A stretch of 64,000 bases of DNA from Euryodendron excelsum (lineage: Eukaryota > Streptophyta > Magnoliopsida > Ericales > Pentaphylacaceae): assembly GCA_033060915.1 (NCBI GenBank), contig CM065381.1:38229336-38293335 (forward strand), in the 5' to 3' direction. The position numbers and the translations under genes are program-made. The notes below the pieces were generated by a model, which made no database searches, was not told where the DNA came from, and worked only from the letters and a program-made list of their open reading frames with translations. Positions 37,353-48,545 of this stretch are shown here, piece by piece. Within the stretch, counting starts at the first letter, position 1; every line of letters begins with the position of its first letter.

Positions 37353-38385
37353 TGTCACGGGCTGGCAGGCCGGGCACCACAAGGTGACACTAAATGTGAT
37401 CCGCCATGATCATACGTAGCGGAATACACCCGTGAGGCGACTATGCACCAAGCAATAGTCCCGCCAAACTCAAACACCAAGGCATAAGATTATGCCCTTG
37501 TCCAGGATCCATCCGTAATGCCCCGCATAACTCTTTAAGCACGGACCTCTGATGCTCAAGCCATAAGGCAACCCAAGCTATAGGCGATAGCAACGCCATA
37601 CTCAAATGCGCGCACACACAGCAAGCAATGAGCTTAGCGCCAGTCCCTCTCGAAACACAAGCCAGATGGCCATGTGCAACTAGACATGCGCGCGTCCGCC
37701 AAGCATCACCTGTTAGGCACGACGCCTCCGTCCTTGAAGCTCTTAGCGCCTCGCGTCAAGGTTGCCCGCAAGGAAAGGCACCACCGATTAGCAACTGTTA
37801 AGCCCACAACATTGTGCCCTGCGACACCAATGCTAGCCAAACCAAGCGGCCGTGTGCACAAGCGTGAACCCAATGCGCAAGTGCACACGAGACACACGGC
37901 ATACAAGTGTGCACACCGAGGTCCAATCCGTCATGGACATAAGCCCCACCACTTTATAATTATGGCGTAGCGGGTGCGAATGCCACAATCCCTTCCTCGA
38001 CGCTAATGCCCAACATTTGCCCCACCGGGCACAATGCCGCCCATGTAGCCCCTTAACTAGCATGAGGACTGCAGCCACGTGCCACAGCCGGCCCCCAAGT
38101 CTCGCCCACTCCCTTGGGGGACTCACTTGAATGCTGGCCCTTTCGGTAGCACCAGGGGGTGGTAGAGTCAACACCATGCCCCCCCTTATAATAGCATTCT
38201 GAGCCATCTCCAAACTGATAGGAAGAAACATCCTACCCCCTCGAGGAGTCATAATCCATAAATCTAATAAAATATGAAAAATACAAATTACGAGATTGCC
38301 ATACCACCGGCCAATCATGCTCAGACATGCCCCACGCCAAGGTCCCTCGCGGCCCTCGACGTGCCACGGGTGGCAACCCGTGACA
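37353..38385 (-). repeat. Left (3') LTR of the non-autonomous element
   Basis: 1033 bp. The end carries an inverted repeat TGCCAC-GG-GTGGCA at 38362-38375. Confidence 0.9.
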
Positions 38386-38876
38386 TTCTCCACCACTTCA
38401 ACCATCATCGTCCTCGATGATGCCAAAGCCCGGTGCCAACTCCTGGCACACGCCACAACTAGTGCCAACTCCTGACACTTTCCACCACTCGAGCAATCAA
38501 CGCCCTCGTTGATGCCAAGCATAATGCTGAATGCGGTAGTGCTCATATGCCCCCACGATGAGTTGCCACCACTCCTCGCAGACCAACACCTCCGTGTTGA
38601 TTGCCTACAAATTCGGTCGCCACCAAATCTGCCCCCACAGCTACTCGAAGCAAAGGTTCGCCCAGACTCCCATGCTGAACTCGGCAAAGCAAAACAAGAC
38701 ACCTTTTCCACCACATAAAGCAAGCACAACTCCTCTGAGCAAGTGCCCCGTACCATATTGCTCCATCCGTCGGCAACATGTACCTGAATAGGCGCTGTCC
38801 GTCGCGCACAAAAGAAAGGCGTGCATTGGCCGTCATGCACCCTCCACCACTTCGAGGTGTCGATGCCCTCATCGAC
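38386..38876 (-). repeat. Hairpin modules in the interior of the LARD-like element
   Basis: Four short inverted repeats follow copies of a CCACCACT box: CATCATCG-TCCT-CGATGATG (38403-38422), ATCAACG-CCCT-CGTTGAT (38496-38513), CAACAC-CTCC-GTGTTG (38584-38599) and GTCGATG-CCCT-CATCGAC (38859-38876). Arms differ in sequence but each is self-complementary; loops are alike. Confidence 0.75.
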
Positions 38877-39111
38877 GAGCACTCCGCGTGCACCCTCTAC
38901 ACAAACTCCGCAGTTGAACCCACAAAAGCTCACTTGACATCAGAAGTCACCCTGTGCACGACCCAAAGATGCCCTCGCGACAACCTGTGGTTCTGTCCCA
39001 CACTAGTTCCCATCTGACCAGCACTCCCACCGGATGCAAGTCCGTTTGCACTGTCGAAGTAAACACTGCCCACTGGCAAACGGTTCTAACTGTTGAAGTT
39101 CCCACAATGTT

Positions 39112-39360
39112 GCTCCAGTACCTCAGTCTTTTAGACCTTCACCCGAAGACAACCCATGCTGTTTCAGTGCCTTAGCTTTTCAGCCTTCACTCGAAATCAG
39201 CCCACACTGTTCCAGTACCTCGGCTCTCTAGCCTTCACCCGAAATCAGTTTGCAAAGCTTCAGTGTCTGATCCTCTGATTTTCACCCGAAGTCTGCCCCA
39301 CATGCAGCTTTAGTGCCTGATCCTCTGATCTTCACCCAAAGTTTGCCCACAATGCCTCCC
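39112..39360 (-). repeat. Degenerate tandem repeat of about 50 bp in the element interior
   Basis: About five units built on CTTCACCCGAA-TC-GCCCACA...TTCAGTGCCT-A-CCTCT. Unit lengths are 48-57 bp with clear divergence. No coding frame is shared across units. Confidence 0.7.
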
Positions 39361-40107
39361 TCCGCCGGAGGACTTAATGTCTTGATGAACCCTCGCTACA
39401 CGGTGCTCTCTAGCAACGATGAACTCCTCTGAGTCATCTGGCATCCACTAGCCAACATGTATCACAACGAGGCAAGACCACACAAAAGTTTTTTTTTTTT
39501 TAACAAAACACGCTCTTCACAATTGCCAACAGCCAAGCGCAGAAATGAGCACAATCCACTAAGCAAGCACGGAGCCAACAAAGTAACCATGCAATAATAC
39601 GAGCAAAGCTGCCAACGGTTTTGGCCAACTCAAGGGTCAAATGAAGGCAAGCAAATCCCCACAACACGAAGCAAGTCCTTTCGCACAAGCTCACATACTG
39701 CAGAAATATCCCACCAATCCAACAAAGCAGCACTATTATGCACTACAAAGTCGGTCCCATGCACATCCTTAAGAAGGCCTGCTGCACTGTGCACCACGAC
39801 CACAATCAAAGGACCGAGCGCGTCCAAAGCTTGTTGAAGTGGCCACTTTAAAGAAGGTACCAAAAGGGTTCAAACAGCAACCAAGTCCACTGATACCATA
39901 AGAATTTAGCCCACATAGACTGGAAAACTGCTAGCTCGGGCCACCAATCCATTCGTCACAAGATGGAATGAAACTCGCTCCACCGATAAACCGACAACCA
40001 ACAATCTGAAGCAAACAACCCACTGGGAGAAGTCCACCACAACTGAAGAGTATGCCCACACGGATAAGAGAAGCAACACCCAATTAATGCACACCACGAT
40101 GGTTAGT

Positions 40108-40119
40108 GCTCTGATACCA
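40108..40119 (-). promoter_or_regulatory. Primer-binding site, initiator tRNA-Met type
   Basis: The reverse complement is TGGTATCAGAGC, two bases inside the right LTR. It gives the direction of the element. Confidence 0.88.
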
Positions 40120-40121
40120 AC

Positions 40122-41156
40122 TGTAACGGGCTGGCAGGCCGGGCACCACAAGGTGACACTAAATGCAACCCGCCATGATCATACGCAGCGGAATACACCC
40201 GTGAGGCGACTATGCACCAAGCAATAGTCCCGCCAAACTCAAACACCAAGGCATAAGATTATGCCCTTGTCCAGGATCCATCCGTAATGCCCCGCATAAC
40301 TCTTTAAGCACGGACCTCTGATGCTCAAGTCATAAGGCAACCCAAGCTATAGGCGATAGCAACGCCATACTCAAATGCGCGCACACACGGCAAGCAATGA
40401 GCTTAGCGCCAGTCCCTCTCGAAACACAAGCCAGATGGCCATGTGCAACTAGACATGCGCGCGTCCGCCAAGCATCACCTGTTAGGCACGACGCCTCCGT
40501 CCTTGAAGCTCTTAGCGCCTCGCGTCAAGGTTGCCCGCAAGGAAAGGCACCACCGATTAGCAACTGTTAAGCCCACAACATTGTGCCCTGCGACACCAAT
40601 GCTAGCCAAACCAAGCGGCCGTGTGCACAAGCGTGAACCCAATGCGCAAGTGCACACGAGACACACGGCATGCAAGTGTGCACACCGAGGTCCAATCCGT
40701 CATGGACATAAGCCCCACCACTTTATAATTATGGCGTAGCGGGTGCGAATGCCACAACCCCTTCCTCGACGCCAATGCCCAACATTTGCCCCACCGGGCA
40801 CAATGCCGCCCATGTAGCCCCTTGACTAGCATGAGGACTGCAGCCACGTGCCACAGCCGGCCCCCAAGTCTCGCCCACTCCCTTGGGGGACTCACTTGAA
40901 TGCTGGCCCTTTCGGTAGCACCAGGGGGTGGTAGAGTCAACACCATGCCCCCCCCCTTATAATAGCATTCTGAGCCATCTCCAAACTGATAGGAAGAAAC
41001 ATCCTACCCCCTCGAGGAGTCATAATCCATAAATCCAATAAAATATGGAAAATACAAATTACGAGATTGCCATGCCACCGGCCAATCATGCTCAGATATG
41101 CCCCCCGCCAAGGTCCCTCGCGGCCCTCGACGTGCCACGGGTGGCAACCCGTGACA
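40122..41156 (-). repeat. Right (5') LTR of the non-autonomous element
   Basis: 1035 bp, nearly identical to 37353-38385. It starts TGTAACGGGCTGG where the left copy has TGTCACGGGCTGG, and ends GGTGGCAACCCGTGACA. Confidence 0.9.
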
Positions 41157-41161
41157 CATAG

Positions 41162-42880
41162 CCTTGAATTACTAGAAGGCAATCTTCATTCCAAGGAGCC
41201 TCCCGAGGCCCGCCCGATCCTCCCTCGAGACAACCCGATCTCCACCAAGCCTGCCTGCCTACGTCTACTGGTGACACATGCGCTCGATCCCTTTCTCATA
41301 TCACTGAGCGTATTCCACCCGAGTGCACATCTGCTATGATCTATACCTAGTTTTTCAAAGGTACTATAACTTAGATTTAGAGTAATATAGGAATCCTCTC
41401 GGGATTGGTTGTGCCAGGGTGCGCCCCACGAGCCTCAATCAGGCTCATTGGGCTTTTGTGGCTAGAGCCAAAGGTTTTGTCGGGGATGGTTTGTCCCATT
41501 CTTTTTTAAGAGAGTTACATCATCCTGAACCTTTTTTTAAGATAGATATCTCTACTGTGTTTAAGAAAATTTCAAGCTGTGACAAAGACACGTAATGTGC
41601 TCGGTACCTCTTCGTATCTTACGAAACACATTTTTAGGATCTCTATTGTTATATAAGTGCTTCATAAGTGATCGGCCTCACCATCTCCACCATTAGCTGG
41701 CTAAGAATATGAGATCGATCGTTCAACTAAAAGATTAAGCTGGTCTATTTGGTCTAGCTCCCGTAAATAGAGCCTCCCACCTTCATGCAAAAGGATTTTA
41801 TCATCTTCTTCATCTGCAACCTTAGAGGCTCTCTCTCTCTCACCCATACAAACTGACAGCATCTGCTCTCATCCAGTCCTTTCTCTAGTGATCCAATGTC
41901 ATCTAATGTTAGTGATACGGCTCCTTCACCCTCCCACTTAGCATCAATCGCCAACATTCATTTTTATATATAGGCAAAATTAAAGAATATTAAGAAATAA
42001 AATTGTAAACTATTAATGTTTATAATAAATTTCTAAATAAACTAAACTCTTGTTGTCTACTTCACCATCAAAAGTTGTTCTAGATATGGAACCCCTTTTT
42101 CTTTTTAAATCTTTATGAAAATACTTACGCACACTGATATTTTGATCAACAAAAATTTTCTCGCAACATAATTCTCCCAAAATTTTCTTCTTAAACAAAA
42201 GTTTTCTTCCGAGAGAGTTTATGTACTGTCACACTACAGTTTGAGATGTTTATTTCTCCACTCTCCTTACTTTTTTTTTATTGGGTGTTCGAATCAATTT
42301 ACACGTACTTCGACTAATTTTATAATTTACGTAGTTTTTTGTTTCACATAAATTAAATAATTATTAAGTCAAAAATTTTAAAGTTAATCCAAAAAAGTTA
42401 AGAACAACTAAAAAATTTTAAATTTGAAACCTTAAAAGATAAATTTTGAATCTAAAACTAAAAATTAAAAAACAAACTTCTAAATTTCAAGCCTCACTGC
42501 CAAGTGACGCCCCGAGTTTCCCCCCACCCTCACTTAATTTGCGTGTTCAGTGAGCAATGTGCTCTCTTTCCAAAATAATTGATCTAATCTGGATATCTAT
42601 AATTATGATCTCATAATTTTATAATAGTAAAATATAAAAAGTAATGCTATACAATTAGAATATATAATCAGAAAATATAATTAGAATAATGTAGCTGAGT
42701 TGTGAGCTTATTACTTTAAAATAAAAAATTTATCAAGATGTATTTTAATTATAAAACTGTCACTATCATATCATTCTGATTTAAAATTTTGTACAAAAAT
42801 TCTAGAAGAATAGTATTTTTCATTTTAAATGATAGAAGACAGTACTAACAAAAAAAAAAAAAAAGCCACGTAGATGTTCC
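41162..42880. other. Intergenic region between LARD-like element and X8 gene
   Basis: No gene is supported. It is increasingly AT-rich. 42640-42835 is a minus-orientation copy of an AT-rich repeat also seen near 49575 and 50010. Confidence 0.5.
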
Positions 42881-43046
42881 ACTCACTACAGAAGGACGCT
42901 CTCGTTCTCTCTTTCACACAAACACTTCTTTCTCTCACTCTCTATCTTCGGTGTCTGCCTGTCTGGTTTCGATGAGTTCGATCTCTCTTCTCAAATCTCA
43001 ATACACCAACGGTCACATTTGCAGAGTGTAGCCCCCTCTAGCTTGC

Positions 43047-43054
43047 ACATAAAA
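43047..43054 (+). promoter_or_regulatory. Possible TATA box of the X8 gene
   Basis: CATAAAAG lies about 50 bases before the ATG at 43103, preceded by a CT-rich stretch at 42900-42960. It is a weak match. Confidence 0.35.
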
Positions 43055-43102
43055 GCCCACCCATAAACACCCACTTCACTTCCCACTCCTCCTCTCTCAA
43101 CA

Positions 43103-44748
43103 ATGCCTATGTCTTCGTCGTCCTCTCGCCTCCTTTTCTTCTTCCTCACCACAACCCTCTTCCATTCTCTCTCCCTCGGATCCCCTAATGTACGTGACCC
43201 ACGCCGCCACCACCACCGCCACCACCACCACCACCACCACCACCACCAGCAACACCTACGGACGGCTGTCAGACAATCCACGAGCGCCGCTACGAACGGC
43301 GGAATGGTGACGGTGGAGTTATGGTGCGTGGCGAAGAACAACGCCGAGGACTCCGCCCTCCAGAGCGCGCTGGACTGGGCCTGCGGCCCCGGCGGCTCCA
43401 ACTGCGGGACCATCCAGCAAGGCGGGCCCTGCTACGACCCCGCCGACATACAGAGAACCGCGTCGTATGCCTTCAATGACTACTTTCTGAAGCACGGCAT
43501 GACCGAAGACAGCTGTAACTTTGACGGCACAGCCGCTCTCACCTCTCTCAACCCCAGTAAGAGTTCTGCTCCAAATTAGGTTTTGTGGATGGTTTTGAAC
43601 TCTAAAACCCTAAACCTCTGTCTAATTATTATTTTTTTTTTTGGATTTTATCTAATTTCGTTTGTAATTTTGGCTTCAGGTCATGGTAGCTGCAAATTCC
43701 CATCCAGGTAATTACTTAGATCTAAATTGCAAGTCCAATTACATATATATAATGTGTGTGCATGATATATTAAATTCATATGTGTGAACCAAAAAAGGAA
43801 AAATTCATATGTACTTATTTATGTTTGCATATCTGTAGTGATCAGGTTCAGTTTGATCTCTGAATAAGACCTGATCAGGTTCAGTTTGCATATCTGTATT
43901 TTCTGGCCTTGTTTTCAGAGTTAGGAATATTAAAAAATATAAGCCAAACATAACCAATTTCATTTCTTTTTCAAGTCCAATTGTCTGTATATATGTATAT
44001 ACAAACCTGTACATTGTACACACATCTACATACTGTACATGCGCATGTGTATCAATTTGTAATGAATAAGGCTCCTGAAATGGTAATTTGAAAAGGATAT
44101 AGCACTAGGATTCCTATTGGGGTTGACAGAATTAGAGAGTTATTTATTGGGGTCCTATTTGGACATCTGAATGAAAATTGAGTTGTTCCATTTTCATTTA
44201 CGTAGCAATGGAGGCACAAATTGATGGTCAGAATTGGGAACACCAGAGATTATGCACAAACAGTTTTCTATTTGTTCCACATTCATGAGAATATAATTGT
44301 AAGGAAAGTTATGCACAAATCACATTCGGGGCTATTCAATTTCTGCAACAGATCCAAACACAGCTATATTCTGTAATTTATTTTTTGTACAATATATTAG
44401 GTGAGTAATTTTTCATTTTATTGTCTTTTATTTATGTTGGTTATTTTACATTTCATTTATATTGCATCAAAACGAACTTTTCAGTAACATGAATTACATC
44501 CATATTGGAACACCATAGATAATGTCATTTTCCCATTTTTGTTTTCTATTGAATATATGATTTTGTATTTTTGTGTTGATTGTCGATGCAGCTTAACAGT
44601 GAACAATGGGAGCTTTACAGGGTCATCAACAACAGGGGGAATAGGCCCAGCTAGTGCAGATATAAGTGGAGGCAATTACAATGCTGCTGGATGGTGCCGG
44701 GCCTTCATCACCATTCATTTGTTCTATGCGATCACACTGATTTTTTGA
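43103..44748 (+). CDS. X8/CBM43 domain protein, plasmodesmata callose-binding type, three exons
   Basis: A small secreted protein whose X8 (CBM43) domain binds beta-1,3-glucan (callose) in the wall; relatives (PDCB proteins) sit at plasmodesmata and are GPI-anchored. Exons 43103-43556, 43680-43707 and 44592-44748, GT-AG introns, joined frame 639 nt, 212 residues. The tiny middle exon encoding HGSCKFPS is a hallmark of this family. A signal peptide covers about residues 1-26. A basic, His-rich stretch follows (34-51, thirteen His plus Arg and Gln), encoded by a CAC microsatellite. The X8 domain runs from about 74 to 159 with six cysteines (75, 94, 101, 110, 138, 156) in the family pattern (WC, WAC, NC, PCY, SC, GSC). 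A Gly/Ser/Asn-rich linker and a hydrophobic tail (198-212) fit a GPI signal. Exon 1 is much more GC-rich than the surroundings. Exons 2-3 have a broken tandem copy downstream. Confidence 0.9.
43208..43249 (+). repeat. (CAC)n microsatellite inside the X8 coding exon
   Basis: Imperfect CAC/CGC trinucleotide run, translated as the His-rich stretch. It is a likely site of length polymorphism. Confidence 0.8.
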
Positions 44749-45394
44749 GGACTGTAAAGGTAAACCTGTTATTTTGTATGTAGCCAAGAAACGATGCAGC
44801 AAAGGTTTTTGTTTGAGAAGTTTTGCGGATTTTATTAAACTACCTTGGAATTCATCAAATTTCTTCTAATATTTCTGTTTTGAACTTGCAACCCATTAAA
44901 AAAAAATCAATTTTAGTCCAATTCAGTTTCGATACCCCTGTTTCTGGAGTCAAATTGGCACTTTGATTGCTCATTTGTTTTGCTATTTTTACCCATTTGA
45001 AGCCGTCAATTAAGCCTTCCAGGACTCTCTGCTTCCCTTCTTTTGTACCTGATGCAATATCAGTTTGTGTGAAAAGTTTATTAGGGAGCTGTACAATTGT
45101 TGTAAACGATCTGTTCATGCTTATTTGATTATCTTGTCAGATGGTTCTCTGCTTTTGCATTGTTTACTTTTAGTTTGCAATGTACATCAAGTGAGTAAGA
45201 TATTGACTGTTTTCAATTGTAATCTTAGCACACGGGCTTTATGATAATAATGACATTTTATATGTTTTGTACCGTAAAAATAGCTATAACGGTAACATCA
45301 TATCCCAATTTTCAACTTGTCGTACGCTTGTCCATTTCTTTGCAGCCACCTTGGGGATTCTTGACTCTTTTGTACGATGGTTCATCTTGATCTA

Positions 45395-47175
45395 TAAGAA
45401 TCCTAAACTTCCGTTTAATTAATACTACGGAATTTATCTAATTTTGTTTTTAATTTGTGACTTCAGTCATGGTAGCTGCAAACTCCCAATCGAGTTAATT
45501 AATTGGATTTTATTTTCAAGTACAAATTACAAAGATATAATGGGTATGCATGTGTGTCTATATAATGTATGTATATACATGTATATGCGTATAGTAAATG
45601 CATATGTATTTATTTATGTTTGCATTTCTATACTGATCAGTTTCAGTTTGAGAGAGAATTAAACTGCATATGCAGGCCTTGTTTCCACAATTATGAACAA
45701 CAAAAAAAATATAAGCCAAACATTACCAATTTAATTTATTTTTCATGTCCAAATTTATGTATACATATGAACACATGTCTACATACTTTATATGTATGCA
45801 GTTATACGTGTGTGGATATGTGTATCATTGATATTAATCAGGCTCTGTTTGATCTTTCAATGAATAAGACTTCTGAAATTGTAATTTAAAAAGCCTGTAG
45901 TACTAGTATTAGCATTAGACTGTTTGGAGCCTATTTGGACATCTTAATAAAAATTGAGTTGCTTTACATGCCTGATCGCAATGAAGGCATTGGGGATCAT
46001 AAAAAGTTAGGCACAAAACAGTTTCAATTTGTTACATATAAAGAAAATTATGCACAAATCAGAGACCAGACTATTTCATTTTTATAACCGATCCAAACAC
46101 AGCTATGTTTTCTGTAACTTTTGTTTGTTTGGGTTTTTTTTTTGGTACAAAATATGTAGGTTGGTCGTTTTTATTTGGTTGGTATCATATTTATGTCGGT
46201 TATTTTACATTTCATTCGTATCATATCAAAAACAAACTTTTCAATAACATTAGATATTCAAATCACATCCATATTGTAACACATCTTGTTTAACACCATA
46301 GATAAGATCATTTTAAAAGATTTATTTGCTTTAAAATATATTGGGTAAATGAATTTGTAATTTGTGATATTGGGAATGCAGCTTTACAGTGAACAATGGA
46401 AGCTTTACAGGGTTATCACCAACAGTGGGAAATAGGCCCAGCTAGTGCAGATATTATTGGTAACAATTATAATGCTGGTAGAGATGGTGTTGGGCCTTGA
46501 TCGCCATTCATTTGTTCTATGCAATTACACTGATTTTTTGAGGACTGTTAAGGTCAACCCTGTTCTTTTGTATGTACCCAAGAAGCCATGTAAAAGCAAG
46601 GTCTTTGCTTGAGAATTGAAAATTTAGGTGTCCTGTTTTGCTGATTTTATTAAACAACTTTGGAATTAATGAAATATCTTCTAATATTTCTGTATCTATT
46701 TCTGTTTTGATCTTGCAATCCATTTTACAATTGTGCACTTTGATTGCACAATTGTTTCGCAATTTTTTTTGTTCCCGTCTGCTAGCTTCATTTGTAACTT
46801 CTGCAATATTTGTTTCTGTAGCAAACTCATTAGGTAGCTTTATAGTTGTTGTAGATCATCCATTCAGAATCCTGGATAAAGCTGGCTTCTGCTTGTAGTC
46901 TTTGGAAGATTGTACAGCATGCTTTATTTCCATTGTTTTCTTTTAATTTTCCGTGTACACCAAGTGAGTGAGATAGTGACTGTTGTCAATTGTAATCTTA
47001 AACACAGGCTTTATGATAGAAATGGCATTTCATATGTTTCGTACTATAGAAATAGAGGTAAGAGAATCAGATTCCATGTTTTTTCATTTGTTCTAAGCTG
47101 GGCCGGTCCATTTCTTAGCAGCCACTTCAGGGGTTCTTGACTGTTTTGTACAACTGAATCATTTGTAATCTTAAC
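45395..47175 (+). pseudogene. Tandem duplicate of X8 gene exons 2-3 and 3' flank, broken
   Basis: The stretch from about 43605 to 45390 (end of intron 1, exon 2, intron 2, exon 3, 3' flank) is repeated with a shift of about 1.78 kb. The exon 2 copy (45467-45494) keeps TCATGGTAGCTGCAAA, but it has lost the leading G and its donor GT is now TT. The exon 3 copy (46382-46541) keeps TTTACAGTGAACAATGGAAG, then has a one-base insertion near 46430 that shifts the frame. There is no copy of exon 1 or its promoter. It cannot encode an X8 domain and is a dead duplicate; divergence is substantial in both introns. Confidence 0.88.
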
Positions 47176-48545
47176 TAGACCATGCAGACATTGAGCAACA
47201 CTCCGTTATTGATATTGTTTCTTTGGGGAAGTCCATTACATTCCCAGCACTGTTTCACAGTAACTATAATTGATGCAACTATGATAGAAAGGTTTCTGAA
47301 TGTTTATATGTTGACATACAAAAACTTGGCCTGAATATATATAGGTTTCTGATGAATTTTTTTCCCCAATTGGTATGATCAATTACTTGCAGTGTCTTGA
47401 ACTCCTCTCGACCTTGGTCTTTAGTGTTTAAAGTTCAAGGGCAATAGGCATTGGAGTCTTCTCTTGGAGGGGGAGGAGAAGGGGACAAGGGAGCCTAGTT
47501 GTGGCCTATGCTAAGCAGTTGGTTGGATAGCCCTCTTACCATGGGCAACATTGTCAAAAAGAAGATACTGGTAGTATAGTCAACCTTCAAAGCAAAACAA
47601 AATTTCAAACTCGCAATATCTACTCAAAATATTTCATTGATTAATGTAAAAGTGTTTTTGTTTTAAAGTGAAAGGTATTCAACCACATCATTTGTGCATA
47701 TTTTATGACTTTTCTAATTATATAGTATTACCCTTTGCATATGTTTGTAGAGAACTTAAATTCATAGCATTGTTGTTGAGGTTCCTTTTTCTTCTTCTTT
47801 GTTTTTTTCTGCTTTTTATTCTTTTATTTTCTTTTTCCTTTTTTGATTTCGGTTACTTGAAAAGGAAAAAAAAAAAAAAAAAAAAAAAAAAACACTAACG
47901 GAGAGTTTGCTTTTGATGGTTGAAAGGAAAGTGAAAACCCCTCTTTTTCGAAGGAATTCATAATAATGACAATACTAAGGGTAATAGTAATAATAAATAT
48001 AATAATCACGAGAAATGAACAGCAAAATTTAGAACAAATATGCACATCAAGTGTAAGTCCTAATCCAATCCTTACTTTTTTTTTTATTTAAAAAAAACTG
48101 ATGGCAAAAAGAATGTAATTAACGGTGTGATACTGCAAGGCCGGCAAAATTCAACTGTGTTGAATTTCTTAAAATGCAAAATAATTATGAGGTCAATGGT
48201 TGATAAAATTAGCTTATGCACATGGGGCTGCACCTTAAATGTCCCTGTCATGTATTAACAACCATACTCATCTTAGGTGACCAACTGCCAAAGTCCTTTC
48301 AGAGACAAAGTACACAAAATAATTTATGACATCATAGAATTTCAGACTTTGAACAATATACACCATTTTTGCACCAAACCACTCTGAAAAATTCATCTCA
48401 TCGCCACTGGCCGATGATCGGCATGGAGAAAATCCATCTATATATGTTTCTCATGTGTAATATGAATATCTATCTACTTGTTTATAAAAAGAAAGGCAAT
48501 CACAAAAGCAATAGAGAGAATAAATTAAGTATTTTAGTGAAATGC
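47176..48545. other. Intergenic region between X8 duplicate and ATL gene
   Basis: No gene is supported. An A run of about 28 lies at 47864-47891, preceded by a T/C-rich stretch. Confidence 0.5.

Larger units (their letters stand above)
37353..41156 (-). mobile_element. Complete non-autonomous LTR retrotransposon (LARD-like), 3.8 kb
   Basis: Two direct repeats of about 1.03 kb (37353-38385 and 40122-41156) enclose 1.74 kb. Both begin TGT-ACGGGCTGGC and end CCCGTGACA, and the whole is bounded by the 5-bp duplication CATAG. Next to the right LTR, 40108-40119 is GCTCTGATACCA, the reverse complement of the initiator-tRNA PBS TGGTATCAGAGC, so the element is read right to left. In that sense GAAGTGGTGGAGAA just before the left LTR can serve as polypurine tract. 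The interior encodes no gag, protease, RT or integrase motif. A 366-codon minus-strand frame crosses the LTR boundary and is not credible as a protein. By eye the LTRs differ at roughly twenty sites, mostly transitions, so insertion is recent relative to the Ogre LTRs. It is much more GC-rich than its surroundings. Confidence 0.92.

Noticed and set aside
37833..38933. 366-codon open frame on the minus strand
   Set aside because: It spans the LTR-interior boundary of the non-autonomous element, its LTR part recurs in the right LTR, and it shows no gag, pol or other domain motif. The frame stays open because the sequence is GC-rich.
42991..43413. 140-codon minus-strand frame with a Trp run
   Set aside because: It is the antisense of the X8 exon; the Trp/Gly run is the complement of the CAC repeat.
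47864..47891. A run that might mark a retroposed gene
   Set aside because: No intronless gene copy or flanking duplication precedes it; it lies in non-coding DNA next to a CT-rich stretch.
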